Origin: Holothuria scabra
Lineage: Eukaryota > Echinodermata > Holothuroidea > Aspidochirotida > Holothuriidae
Length of the DNA: 64,000 bases
Direction of reading: 5' to 3'
Assembly: GCA_037179385.1 (NCBI GenBank)
Contig: CM074179.1
Coordinates: forward strand, 62,001-126,000
Under the pieces are notes generated by a model. The model had not been told where the DNA came from and ran no database searches. It was given only the letters and a program-made list of their open reading frames with translations. Positions within the stretch are counted from its first letter, which is position 1; the number at the start of each line of letters is the position of its first letter. Position numbers and translations under genes: made by a program. This document shows, one piece after another, positions 29,200-40,905 of the stretch.

Positions 29200-30560
29200 G
29201 TTAACAAAATAATAATATCTGAGGTCCACTTTTTAGGAGGAAAGACTTTCCTCTCTTGCTCTTTGTCAGACAGTCGGGAGGGCTTTAGAAAAGCAATCAT
29301 TCTCAGATTTGCCACCAATATTTGAAGGAAGTGCAGATTCTTCAGTGATCCCCCAACTACATAATTAAACTTCCGCACACGAAACCCGGAATCCAAAGCT
29401 TTCCGCAATATAAGCTCCATATCAACAAATTTTTGTTTCAAATGGGCAGAAATTTCGGCGCGCTTCGCAATAAATCATTGATATAGTGGTGTTCACTTTG
29501 CAAGAAAAATCCAAAAACTTAGCTACCACTTACAAACCCGAGACACGCCATTTCCCGCTATCTGAGGGGTCGCGATTTTTCAAAATTTTCTGTTCGCTCT
29601 GCGCCAACTGAAGATAGTCTTTCTAGCAAGAGATTCATATTCTAAGCAGGGGAACCATTGGCCTACCGTACTTAAATGCTCTCATACACACCTGTAATCA
29701 GATTTGACGGCGATCCCCTTTAGGCTGCCGCCCTTCGCAACGATGAGCTGGACGAAAAAAGTTCGTCCGCCCCGCGGGCTAGTCATCCGATACCTTTCAA
29801 CCCTGTCAGTTGTTTAGTCTTTGTAGATGGATTCTTAAGTTATTGAAGTGTCAAAGTTTTATCAATGTTCAATGTTGCAGAGTAGTGACGTAGCTACAGG
29901 AGGCAGGGCGATTGTTCCCTTGCTAGAAAAAGTGAAAAATTCGAAAATGTACCATTTGAGACTCCCGTCAAGTGCAATACGGTTTTCCCAAGTTTTCCTT
30001 CATTAAATTCCGAATTCTTTCTAATATAAGTTCCATATTCAAAATAATTACTTTTAAAAAACGCAAAATTTTCCGCGCGCTTCGCGTGCCTTAAATTGCA
30101 ACCCTAAAAGCTGTTATAGCAGTCAGTGAATAGTTGATCCTAGCCGCTACAGTTCCGTTTCCCTAAAATTTTCTACAATATAGGCTTTCATTTTTGTCAA
30201 AAAAAGGCAAGAAAGTTTCGAAAGTTTTCTTAATGTCCTCGAGAAGCCTTAATCCGCTTTCCTGAGATTACACGATCTTCAGCCGACATGCTACATCAGA
30301 TTTATGCTAATAGGAAACGCAGATTCTTCGATAGTCTCCCCAAAATGCAAATTTTATTACAGGAAACCGTGAATCTAATCTATTTTATGCAATACAAGCT
30401 CCATATTTACAATGTGTAAAAGGACCCAAATTTTCGGTACGTACTTCATACAGTAGTGTTCACACTTCAGAAAAAAATAAGATTTGAAAAAAAAAAGTTC
30501 TTCTTCTTACAAAAAGCGAAAAAGTCAGCATAAAAATGTACCTTTTGGTCAATGGGGTAG
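29200..30560 (+). repeat. Composite of repeated 'CGCGCTTCGCG' units
   Basis: At least three related sub-units occur in tandem, each with GCAGATTCTTC(A/G)(G/A)T near the start, AAGCTCCATAT in the middle and TTTCGGCGCGCTTCGC or TTTCCGCGCGCTTCGCG near the end (about 29330-29460, 30000-30090, 30310-30450). No coding potential is evident. It appears to be a large interspersed repeat, related to the 2-kb repeat at 32525-34560. Confidence 0.5.
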
Positions 30561-30589
30561 GGTGAGTTGCATGGTCCAAAAGTGTTGCT

Positions 30590-30606
30590 GCCCCCCCCCC
30601 CCCCAA
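30590..30606. repeat. Poly-C tract
   Basis: This is a run of about 14 C within repeat-derived sequence. Confidence 0.8.
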
Positions 30607-30899
30607 CACTTCCCTTAAGGCCCTAAGACACCCACAAACTAACACAGCTCAACTAGTACAAAATCGGGAAACTTCTATGCTATTGCCCCCAGAAAGCCAG
30701 GTCTGGTTACGCCTCTGCGCCAGAGACAGTGTACAAAAAACAATGTCGGATTGAACGGAGGGAATTCGAACAGTTTTACATCTGATCTTCCACATTTTCC
30801 TGCAACATGCACGATTTCCTGCCGTGTAATTTTTAAATTAGAAAGATCTTTGAGTTTAACAATGAACACCCATCTGGTCCGGCGATTAAATATGTTTCA

Positions 30900-31870
30900 G
30901 CAATAAGTAAATGTCTCACTGAATGAAAAAGTCAGGCTGTAATGCGACTTGTTCGTCTGGCAATGGATGTTGCCACAAAATTAAACGAAACTAACTCTTA
31001 AATAACAACCAATACAACACTTTTCGATGTAGTCTAGGTTTAGATTAATTGTGACAACCATCACCAAACTACCACGTCAATGGTTAATGTAGTGTCCCTC
31101 GTATCGACACATAGGCCCAAATAATGAAGAGCAGAATACAAGTATTACTGGCTGTCGGCCATCTTTATTCAGAACCTCTTTTCCAATGACTCACACAACT
31201 ACTAGACTTCCCACTCAGCTCATGTACGCATGTACATACAAACAGTACACTACAGTTAATACCCCGATAAATAAATTAAAAGCAAAATACGAACCTCTAT
31301 TTCTTTCTTAATTTCCCTTGTAAAAACGAGCCTGTTCCAAATTTTCTTCTCCTTTAGAGATATACAGAGCGTACCGTAGTCAGCGTTAGTATTCTCCTAC
31401 AGACACAGTAGAGCAAGCTTTGGCAGTTTGGCGGACTATGTGTAAAATGATAAAGTTCATGTATAAACAGATTGCGATAAACATATTCCAATGGAGTACG
31501 TGTTTACATAGTCGAATCATAATTGGTACACATCTCAAAGTCCAACTTTGAAACAGCTAAATCGAATCACGGCACATAAGTGCGTTCGGCCAATAACATC
31601 AACGGAGCTCAATGGTACCAACGACTGCTCCTTGTACATATTAGCTACATTCTAATAAGTAAAATGTCCTTTCACGACATAACACCATGAATGTGTTACA
31701 TCTAGTGCCACCTACAAGAAAACAGCAAGCAATGGTGGGGTTGCTGTTGTCTACCTTTTAAACGAAATGCATCCAATTTACTTCATATTTGCAAGGGGTA
31801 AATTTCGCTTAAAAGGTGGATTAAAACAAATGTGGGAGTAAATGAAAAAAAGGCAAAGGAAAGAAAGGGT
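30900..31870. other. Non-coding DNA, no gene seen
   Basis: No supported frame, RNA gene or clear repeat was found in this stretch. Confidence 0.4.
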
Positions 31871-31873
31871 AAA

Positions 31874-32263
31874 ATACACTCTAAAATCAAAAGAGTGAAC
31901 TTAGTCACTCTTTGATCGAGTGAAAAGTATAAACTCGCTCCATAAGAGTGATGATTCACTCCAAGAGGAGTGAAGTTCCCTCCAAAAAGAATGAAATTCT
32001 CTTAAAACGAGTGAAGGTTCCCTCTTGATGGAGTGCCCACAGTGACCGCTCTTAAAAAAAGAGCGATCATTGCAGGCACTCGTGGAAGAGTGAATTGTCC
32101 CTCTTCCTCTAGTGAATTTCACTCTTTTTGGAGCGAACTTCACTCTTTTTGGAGGGAACTTCACTCCTCTTGGAGTGAATTATCACTCTAATGGAGTGAA
32201 TTTACACTTTTCACCCGTTCAAAGAGTGACTAAGTTCACTCTTTTGATTTTAGAGTGTATGAG
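31874..32263. mobile_element. Well-preserved palindromic foldback MITE, about 390 bp
   Basis: The left end ACACTCTAAAATCAAAAGAG is the exact reverse complement of the right end, and the whole element folds back on itself with only scattered mismatches around a centre near 32060. The body is a chain of inverted GAGTGAA/TTCACTC words. A TA or AT dinucleotide flanks each end, possibly a target duplication. It has no genuine coding frame. Older copies lie at 6765-7040 and 15205-15405. Confidence 0.8.
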
Positions 32264-32397
32264 GCCAAATTCCACTGAAATATCTAGGTAATACGGACTG
32301 AAGAAAGAAAATTATTCTTATAAGGGTAAGAAACAGTCACACTTTCATGCCCATTTGCAAGAAGAGAAAGGGAATCGGGGGCATTTTTTACATTTCT

Positions 32398-32413
32398 TCG
32401 GGGGGGGGGGGGC
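32398..32413. repeat. Poly-G tract
   Basis: This is a run of about 13 G between the foldback element and the 2-kb repeat. Confidence 0.8.
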
Positions 32414-32524
32414 TCTTAGTCGTTACGATAAAGTATGTAGTCCCCGAGGGCGACTAGTCTTCCCCGTGGTTTACCTGCTTTTTACTCTCAAGGGACAATT
32501 TCTCTAATAAGAGCCCCAAATTTT

Positions 32525-34560
32525 CGGCGCGCTACGCGCGCTGTAGATTCACTCCAGTTTTTTTCACTACTTCCATTCCACATATCTAGAGTGTGTAAGT
32601 CCTGTCAACCTTACCAAGTAACAGGTAGACAGAGTATACAGGTTATTCAGGGGTCGTAAATTTCATCCCATATCAAAAAGTCTAGTTGCTGTTCTCTCGT
32701 GTGTGTCATGCGATATGTCAGTTGGTGAGCGATTCACGGAGCATAGTTTGGCTATTTTGTCGGGTATTCCAGGTGGTTTCGACACAATGTATGTTATCCC
32801 TGATACGGTCTACAACCCCTACAGTTTCTATTTTTTTTCTTTTTGTTCTACATAGGCTATGTAATTTTTGTAAGCCTACCAAAAATTTTCGCGCGCGAAT
32901 CAGACTGAAAAGAACACTATCAGTGCGCAACTCGGCTTTTAAAATATTAAGTGATATTGTGCAAAATGTGCCCCAGGCTGCAATAACATGGGGTAATTAG
33001 GCTCCTTCATATGCCCTTTTCACAACCCCTTCGACATAAAGACTGTCGGAACTTGTGGTCGCTGGCATGGCCCGCCCCCTGTCGGGAATAAGTTGTCGCC
33101 TTCCCATGGTCGGTTTAGTTATTTTGGCTTTCAAAAGAGTTATTTCTGCGATGAAACCCAAAATGATCGGTACGCTTTGCACACTCTTCCTCAGTTCCGT
33201 TACCTAGAGCTAATAAAGTACAAACCCTTCAAATCTTTTCAAGTAAATTAATAAGTAGAATAAATGGATTAATGTACATATCGGGAATTTCATCTCATTT
33301 CGCTAAACTTAGGTAATAATCTCTTGTGCCAGTCGTGCGGTACGGACTCGAAGAAGGAAGAACAATATAAGTTGTGACCGATAGGGCCCAATTGCTAGGA
33401 CAATTGACCTATATAAGCTTTAAATAAGTACAGATTCTTTTTACTGTACGCTAGCCAAAAAATTTTAACGGTTAAATCAGTGCGGAAATATCTTCCTCCA
33501 GCATATACAAATTTTATGTCGTATATGACTCGCAATGACAGGTATAGTGCACAGGTTTTCTTCAAATCTCCCTCATCAACTCATCGACGGCATCCTGCCT
33601 GTCGGAGCTTGGGGTCGCTACCCACCCTCCCCCTCCCCCGCTCACAGAGTGGCCCTTCGTCGGGCAAATCCTGACGCCAAGCCTGGAGGGAAGACACATT
33701 TTTCCAGTCATGACTTGTATGTGTGTAATGAAGCAATGAACTAAAAAATGGAAGCTGCATTTTTTGAAGGGGCGGCCAATTTCACTAGGAGGGCGTGTCG
33801 CCCTCTAAAACCCCTGTGGAGAACACTGGAATCTAGTATCAAAAGAACAAAATATAGCACCATATTGCATCTAAGCTCTTCGAGACAGCAAACAATTCCA
33901 AAAGGGGAGGGGCACACCCAGAGAGACAGGCCCGTAGCCAGGGGTTCGGGCAGTTCGCACTCACTCCCGCCCAGACCTAATTTTTTTATTTTTTTATTTA
34001 AATGGAGTTTTGGGGGGCAAAATGTCAATTCCGCTGGTTTAGCCAATGTAAGCCTTATGAGTAGCTGTTTTGTTTCAGTTCAACACAATTCCCTAGGGCC
34101 CCATTGATTCGTACAGTAACCCTCTTTCAGCCACACACTAACTCTCGCGGGAAGTAGGATAACATTGATACAAGATTGAAAATGTCAAAAAATTCCGGCT
34201 TGGGTGTTCACCAGATCGATCAATTTTGATGTAAAATTGCAAAATATCATTGGGGTAATAGGAGGAAAACCACACCCTCTCCCCGTTCGGTCGCTCGGCT
34301 CCTCAGTTGGGCGCTACGCTTCCTCAAGAAAATGCCGCACCCCAGTGGCGGCGATGAAAAATGAAAAAGTGGGGGCTAAAGGTATGCTAAGCCCCTCAAT
34401 ATTTGTCAAGTGCTCCAATTAAGAATAAGAAGCGGGGAGAATTTCGAAGTTGAGCTGAACATATTCTTGCTTAGAACACTCGGGAAGTGCCGTTTCCGGC
34501 CATCTGATGGTTTTTTAAAGCCAAAAATTTTCTTATACGCTCCGCGCCAATCGATGGTGA
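32525..34560 (+). repeat. 2-kb interspersed repeat, copy 1
   Basis: This segment is matched over its length, in reverse orientation, by 57770-59880. Landmarks occur in the same order in both copies: a GCGCGCTACGCGCGCTGTAG-like end, the block giving QVVSTQCMLSLIRSTTPTVS, the block giving AQVFFKSP, the block giving VAAMKNEKV, and the high-copy GTGCCGTTTCCGGCCATCTG end. The short frames it carries are similar in both copies but show no recognised domain. It is best read as a non-autonomous or decayed mobile element. Confidence 0.75.
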
Positions 34561-34659
34561 GCTTCGCTTAGAAACATATTAACATTTTTCGTAGATTGAT
34601 TTTTTTTCTCTTTTTTTGCATTACTTGAGAAATTTCAGAAATGAGATCCATATTTCCAG

Positions 34660-34800
34660 GCTGGGAAAATGCAGCATAAAACACTCGGGAAATGCCGTTT
34701 CCTGCCATCTGTGGGGTTTCTAAAACCAAAAATGTTCTTGTACGCTTCGCGCCAACCGATGGTGGTGCTCCGCTTAGATAGTCCTGTCGGTCAAGACTGG
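34660..34800 (+). repeat. High-copy repeat copy
   Basis: AACACTCGGGAAATGCCGTT and TTCTTGTACGCTTCGCGCC with CAACCGATGGTGGTG form a second copy of the block that ends the 2-kb repeat directly to the left. The two give a local tandem pair. Confidence 0.65.
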
Positions 34801-34809
34801 GGACGATGA

Positions 34810-36030
34810 GTCGACTTTGCCCCCCCCCCTCCCCACAAGAAAATCCTGGCTACGCCCCTGGATTTTGCTGTGCCCACCGGTCACATAGTAGACTGTTCAC
34901 TATGTTCGATCTAAGTATACTCGGAAAAGTTAGTTGACCTGGAGGTTTGGAGCTGTAAATAAGAAGCTATATTTGCCACAATTGATCATTGAGATACTTC
35001 TATCATTCTGGACGTTCTCAAGGATAGTATCGTAACCTCCAAACAAATTTCTTTTACCTTAATGGAAATATTGCGTTTAAAATGCTCCAACATAGCATTA
35101 AAATAGAATACCTAGAGTAATTTCAAACTATTGGGTCTCAACAATAACCCCCAGCAACAGCTTCATTTCCTCAAAATATTATGCACAAGAAGAGTTATGA
35201 AATAGTCAAAGTTTGGGTAAACAAATTATTCTTGAGCAACGAACCAACTGAATTTGTATTTGAGGAAAACTTATTTCTTGAAAAGAAGGCTACCATACTG
35301 CCTTATTTGTAATTATTTTTAACTCTTTGCCAATAATTATTGGTTTTAAAAGGATGTAATTTCCTTGTAAAAAAACCCGCATATTTTCGCTTTAATTTTA
35401 ACATCCTATTTTTTTTCTTGAAGAAAGCATTGGTGTCGGTGTGACGTAAAATTCCGCTATGAATATTCAAAACAAACAAGCCAGTGTGGTTAGGTGATAA
35501 ACGCAACATGAGTTTTAAGTTCGTATTTCTGCTTACAAGTGTCTAAGGTAAATGGTTCCCCTGAGCATTTAAGGTCAGATCACATTGCCAGGAATTTGGT
35601 GACGTATACCAGTGCACACGGATTTCTTCCTAGGAACTGGACAATTTTCCAGACCGAATTGGGATAGATTATGTCAACTGAAAAATCAACTTCATCGAAA
35701 TAGCTAGAAAAATTTTGTTCTTTAAAGGCAGACAGGAGAAACTGTTTGGTAACCGGTGGATTTTCGTTACTATTGACAACATTGTAAACCTGTCTATTAT
35801 GTACTTTATTGGAGAAATATGCCGACGTTGGGCGTTTTGGTTTACCCTTTTTAACAGAACAATGACGTTTATGGTTAGCTAGTTACTTAGATGGGGTTTC
35901 CCGACACACAAATGTGTCATATAGTGTCATCAAGTTAGACATAGTAACGATGTTGGGGTAAAACCATATAAAAATAAAAGGTAAAAAAGACAGAACGGGT
36001 GGTCAATTTATACTAAAAGGATAGCAAGGC
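34810..36030. other. Non-coding DNA; LINE 3' tail near the right end
   Basis: No gene was found. The stretch at about 35926-35970 (GTCATCAAGTTAGACATAGT plus AACGATGTTGGGGTAAAACC) resembles 48897-48942 and lies just downstream, on the minus strand, of the LINE coding remnant at 36041-36271. It is therefore probably that element's 3' untranslated tail. Confidence 0.45.
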
Positions 36031-36040
36031 GGGAGTCATG

Positions 36041-36271
36041 TCAGAAATTTCTACAAAGTTTGCTTTCCTTCATAAAGCCAAGAATAAGGGAGGAATCGGT
36101 TTGTTCAAACAAGGTTTTTAGGTCGGACGCGGTGTAGTATTTCTGGCGAATATGGGAGTATTCATAACAGTCAACGAGAATGTGACTGACAGTGAGAGCA
36201 CAGTCACAGGGTGGATGAATAAAGGAGGTATTTCTGACTGGACTGGACACAATTGAATTCAGTATACACAC
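36041..36271 (-). pseudogene. LINE C-terminal remnant (cysteine/histidine domain)
   Basis: The minus strand encodes PPCDCALTVSHILVDCYEYS followed by YTASDLKTLFEQTD and LILGFMKES. This is the Cys-His region found at the C-terminus of many Jockey/CR1-type non-LTR elements ('C.CG..LTV.HIL..C......R'). Only the last 75 or so codons are present, a typical 5' truncation. Confidence 0.65.
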
Positions 36272-36299
36272 GGCTACATTTTTGGCAATATTTTCTATT

Positions 36300-37460
36300 A
36301 TATTATTTGTAAATGATTACGTAAAGAGAAATCAAGTAAAGTAGGCTAGCACAGGTGGCACGACGGTTTAACGATGGAAGGCATAATAACGCAGCATTGT
36401 TCGTATTCTGTTATATAAGACTTTCATCAAAAGAAGTAAAACTGAAAGCAAACAGTTTACAAGGACTTTGTTTTCTATTGATGACAAAGGCATAGTTCAA
36501 AACTTTCAAAAAATTGAGAGGGTTGCTTGCATCAGCGTTGCTTTTACTTTCTCTGAGTATTGTAGTCTCCTAAAATTAAATTTAAAGTTGCAGGTATTAG
36601 CAACTTTACATTCTAAGAGAAATTATTGTTTATCCCTAGTTAGTGTCACTTTCGAACTTTTCAGCGATGAAAGCTCTTGATAAGTTGATATTGCCATCAC
36701 AAAATTTTTAGATTCTAAAAATGAAATCGTATAAGAACTGATTTTATTTCAAAAGAAAAACTTTGATAACAGCTACTTGTAGTAATAAACGTTAGTGCCT
36801 TTTATGTTACTCTTCGTCTGACGCCGTTGAATATTTTTTTTTTTCTGATTTACTCCTCTTAGGTGCTTTCTCCTCTTGGATACGTCTTGTATGTGCGTCT
36901 GTAAATGTGCGTTGGACAACATCAGATGTGCACTTTATACTCAGGTCTTTTCTTTTTATTTATTTTTTGGTTTTTATTATTCCTTTTGTTTTAGATTTTT
37001 TCGAGTATAAAATGGTCGCATGTTTTTCTTATGTCCTGTCTTACGTTGTAAGTACATGATTAGAAGATTATTATTGTGACTAACAAAGGTATTTTTAACT
37101 CAGATACCAAACCCCTATCTTTACACTGTTTTGCGCGCTGAATCCTCATGGAGGCTCAAACGGAGGGGAGGAAGTATTGATTTAACATGCGCACATTTCT
37201 ATACATAGTTCTCAGATGGCGTCAGAGGACTTGTCACGTGGCGTACGTCAGCCATCTCTAATGGCAACCCCGTCATGAACACAAATTGTGAAATTAAGTT
37301 GTGAACAGCTAGCAGACAGCTGTTCAGTGAACAACATGTATGTAGGCACTGGCATAGACAGGGGGCATAAGGGGCCATGGCCTCCCTGTTCATGTCCGCG
37401 AAAAAAAAAATGAAAAATAAATAAATTACGTTTTTAAAGGTACGTTCGCGCCTTGGGTTA
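36300..37460. other. Non-coding DNA, no gene seen
   Basis: This AT-rich sequence has no supported frame. It includes the left break of the gypsy element at about 37469 and gives no sign of the missing reverse transcriptase or second LTR. Confidence 0.45.
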
Positions 37461-37468
37461 GGCTCGCC

Positions 37469-38746
37469 CTATGCACTACAAGGGTCATAATCAGTGATGT
37501 CCAACGGTGGCGCTCTGCTTAGATTTTCCAGAAGTGGCTGACCAGACACAGGCAAAAACACCAACACCTTCTCACCAGGCTTAAACTCTCTTTCCACAGT
37601 GGTCTTATCATACCACGCCTTCATTTTCTTCTGAGAATTCCTCAGATTTTCTTGAGCCAGTTCACATGCTCTGTGAAAACGATCTTTAAAGCGGGATACA
37701 TAATCAAGCAGATGTATGTTTTCACCTGGATCTGATAACCACTTCTCCTTTAATAATTTCAATGGTCCACGAACTGTGTGTCCGAAGACGAGTTCAAATG
37801 GAGTGAACCCAAGTGACTCCTGTACAGACTCCCTGACAGCAAACATTACAAATGGAATGCCTTCATCCCAATCTTTCTCATTGTCATGACAATATGTCTT
37901 TAACATATTTTTCAATGTTTGGTGAAACCTTTCTAAAGCCCCTTGGCTTTCGGGATGATAAGCCGAAGACTTAATTTGGTCTATGCCCAATTCATACAAC
38001 ATCTGTTGGAATACAGTTGACATGAAATTAGACCCTTGATCTGATTGGATCTCCTTAGGTAACCCAAACAATGTGAAAATTTTAAGTAAAGCTTGTAAGA
38101 CTGTCCGAGCCTTAATATTTCTTAGAGGTATTGCCTCTGGAAACCTTGTCGAAGCACGCATTATGGTTAATACATACTGATGTCCTGCCCTACTCTTAGG
38201 TAGAGGACCTACACAATCAATAATGACTCTAATAAATGGCTCTTCAAAAGCAGGAATTGGCTTTAAGGGTGCAGCCGGAATATTCTGATTCGGCTTCCCA
38301 ACCATTTGACATGAATGACAAGTCTTATAAAATTTGGCCACATCACTCTTAAGCTTAGGCCAATAAAAGTGATTTAGAATTATGTGGTAAGTCTTATTGA
38401 CCCCTAGGTGCCCTGCAAATGGCATTTCATGAGCAATACTCAGTATTTCCTTTCGATACACCCTAGGTACCACAATGTGATGGTAAATGCGCCACTCTTC
38501 ATCTAATGGTGCACCAGGTGGTCGCCATTTACGCATCAAAATACCGTTCTTAAGGTAAAAACACACTGGGACCTCTTTCGAGTCATCCTCAGTGAGGGCA
38601 CCAGCAATTAGTGGCTGAAGCTCTTCATCATGTTGTTGTTGGACTGACAACTGGTCTTTATGGAGTGTGTCAGACATGTTTCCTTCCTGTTCTATCCCCT
38701 CACCATGTGGGGGGCCAGGAGACTCACAATCCTGAAGATTGGCCAT
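37469..38746 (-). pseudogene. Gypsy-type retrotransposon integrase
   Basis: This 425-codon frame is continuous to a stop. It has the integrase zinc finger (His106, His113, Cys143, Cys146, with the AGHLGVNKT signature) and the rve core with Asp177 (VIIDCVGPLP), Asp236 (IQSDQGSNF) and Glu272 (ESQGALERF). The last two are 35 residues apart, the normal DD35E spacing. The C-terminal GEKVLVFLPVSGQPLL matches the GPY/F-like start and then breaks off at DYDPCSA. The element ends abruptly there and no reverse transcriptase follows. The core looks catalytically intact, but upstream gag and protease damage and the truncation make the copy non-autonomous. Confidence 0.9.
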
Positions 38747-38858
38747 AAAGGTTTGGCTGAGATCAAACCAGGAATCTTCACTTTCATCGATATTTTTTAT
38801 CAGAGTCCTCTTTGGACTCTGACTCCACTTTTAGGAGATTTGTTCCATTTTTAGAAAC

Positions 38859-39515
38859 TTATTCCTCAATTTTAGAGGGCGGAGGCTTAAATTTACCATC
38901 CTTCTTTTCAGAAATCATACCCTCACTTTTAGAGAGTGGATGTTCAAGATTATCATCCTTACATGATTCCCTACTTGTTTCACTTTTGGAAACTGTATCC
39001 TCACTTTTGGAGGCTGGACGTTTAAGATTATCATCCATAGCAAGCTTTTGTGACATAGCTCTCGTGACAGCACAGGCTGGGAATAAATCTGGAAATTCCT
39101 TTTCTAATTGCTCTGTGTTGTTATAGTCACATGGTTTATCTGTCAAAATTGCATTGGCGACTACCTTTCCACCAGCTAGGTCATTGCCTAGCAACAGAGA
39201 TACCCCCTTTACAGGTAGAGTAGGTCTGACCCCTACTATGACCGACCCAGAAACTAAATCTGACTTCAAATTAATTTTGTGAAGAGGGACAGAAATAAAT
39301 CCACACTCAACCCCCTGAATTAGTACATTTGCCCCTGTGGAAGTAGAGTCCGTTAATGGCAAAACTCCATCAAGAAGCAACGACTGAGTTGCGCCTGTGT
39401 AACGCAAAATTTTAATTTTGACGGGTGGATGAGCTGAATCCCCATCTAGGGAAATAAAACCCTCAGACACGAATGGAAGGTATTCTTCCTTAATTTGGTC
39501 ATTAGAATTAGGCCG
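38859..39515 (-). pseudogene. Gypsy aspartic protease region, damaged
   Basis: The frame encodes KIKILRYTGATQSLLLDGVL and later VKGVSLLLGNDLAGGKV, the two landmarks of a retropepsin (active-site D-T/S-G and the flap/ALLGND region). The catalytic Asp of the D-T-G triad is replaced by Tyr (Y-T-G). An in-frame stop at 39516-39518 separates it from gag, in the same frame. A lysine/serine-rich tail follows, and the integrase frame begins about 110 bp later, leaving no room for a reverse transcriptase. Confidence 0.75.
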
Positions 39516-40777
39516 TTAAGTCACGACTACCTCTGGAGAATTTTCTGCATTGGCTACGGCATTTGGAGCTGTTTCAGTCTCCTTTAATTTTGCCAATTGA
39601 AAGCAATTTGCCATTATGTGGCCCTTTTTGTGACAGAAACCACAAAGTATGTCTTTAAAGGCAGCTTTATTTGAGCTGACCTGGTCGTTCTTTTGACGAC
39701 TAGAATCTGGTTGTTTTTTACCAGAATTTTTTGGAGAGAGGGAACCAGACTGAGATCCACTAATTTTACCTGCTGTGTCACCACTACTGCCATTGCCATA
39801 TTTTTTATTTGGCCTGTTAAACTGACTCTTGTTTTGAGTCTGACGTACTTTACCAAACTTATGGGTAAGTGCATACTGATCAGCCAAGTTTGCCACTTCT
39901 TTCAATTTGTCTGCCTTTTGTTCTTCAAGGTGAGTCTTTATGTCATCACTCACACACCGTTTAAATTCCTAGACCAGCATCAGTTGTCGTAAGGCTTCAA
40001 ATGTGAAGACCTTTTTAGAATCACACCATCTATCGAAATGCTTTTCCTTTTGATAGGCAAACTCTATATATGTTTGTGTATCCGCCTTACGATATTTTCT
40101 AAATTTTTGGCGATACGCCTCGGGTACTAATTCATAGGCTTGTAATATGGCCTTTTTGACTTTATCGTAATCCATGCTGTCCTCTATTGACAGAGCGGAA
40201 TACACTTCCTGGGCCTTGCCAGTAAAATTACTTTGAGTATTGACCATTTATCTCTGGGCCACTTTAATTGTTCACCCAGTTTTTCAAAGTGGTTGAAAAA
40301 TTTCTCCACATTATCCTCCTGAAATTTGGGCACAAATTTTACGTGCTTAGAGACATCAAATCGCCCAGTATCTGTGCCTATTTTAGGTTCTGTGCCTTTT
40401 ATGACCCCTAACTCCAGTTGTTTCAACCTAAATTCATGCTCTCTAGCCTCTTTCTCTCTTTGCATTTGCATCTCTCTTTCCTCTTTTTCCTTTTCCAATT
40501 CTTTCAATCTAATCTCCTTACTCATTTCTAATTCAAGCTTTTTCAATTCAAATGCATTGTCAGTTGGCACGGTTATGATTGTCTCAAGCACTGTAATTGG
40601 CAGAATACTTTCATCTACCAGATACTCTACAATGTATCTCTTTATCTCGTCCTTCCGCATTAATGGCTGAAATTCAATGCCATAGTGTTTTGCGACTTTT
40701 ACAATCTCAGACTTTTTTAGTGAGTTAAGCTCCTCAATTGAGGGGCTAGCCACGAATTTATCTAAATCGAATGGCAT
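39516..40777 (-). pseudogene. Gypsy gag polyprotein, broken
   Basis: The N-terminal part (from the ATG at 40777) begins MPFDLDKFVASPSIEELNSL and has a SAP-like helix pair and a long Glu/Arg/Lys coiled coil. It then shifts frame near 40184-40247 into the capsid-like part (AQEVYSALSIED, YELVPEAYRQKFRKYRK). An in-frame TAG interrupts it near 39969, after which the frame continues to a CCHC zinc knuckle, CGFCHKKGHIMANC. At least one frameshift and one stop make it a pseudogene. It lies just downstream of the LTR at 40906-41545 in the same orientation. Confidence 0.8.
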
Positions 40778-40884
40778 TTTGAGGTTGTGTCAAACACTCA
40801 CAAACAACTAAGAAGTCTGGACAATACAGTTGCAAATTACAACGAAATTTCTCGAATTTTCTACCTGGTAGTATAATTCTTTCC

Positions 40885-40905
40885 CGGATATTAGGCCACC
40901 AATTC
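40885..40905 (-). promoter_or_regulatory. Probable primer-binding site of the gypsy element
   Basis: On the minus strand the sequence directly after the LTR end (TAACA) reads GAATTGGTGGCCTAATATCC. This is the position where a tRNA 3' end would pair to prime minus-strand synthesis. The tRNA identity was not determined. Confidence 0.5.

Noticed and set aside
31901..32164. 87-codon frame in the foldback element
   Set aside because: It arises from the palindromic GAGTGAA words of the MITE; equivalent frames exist on the other strand.
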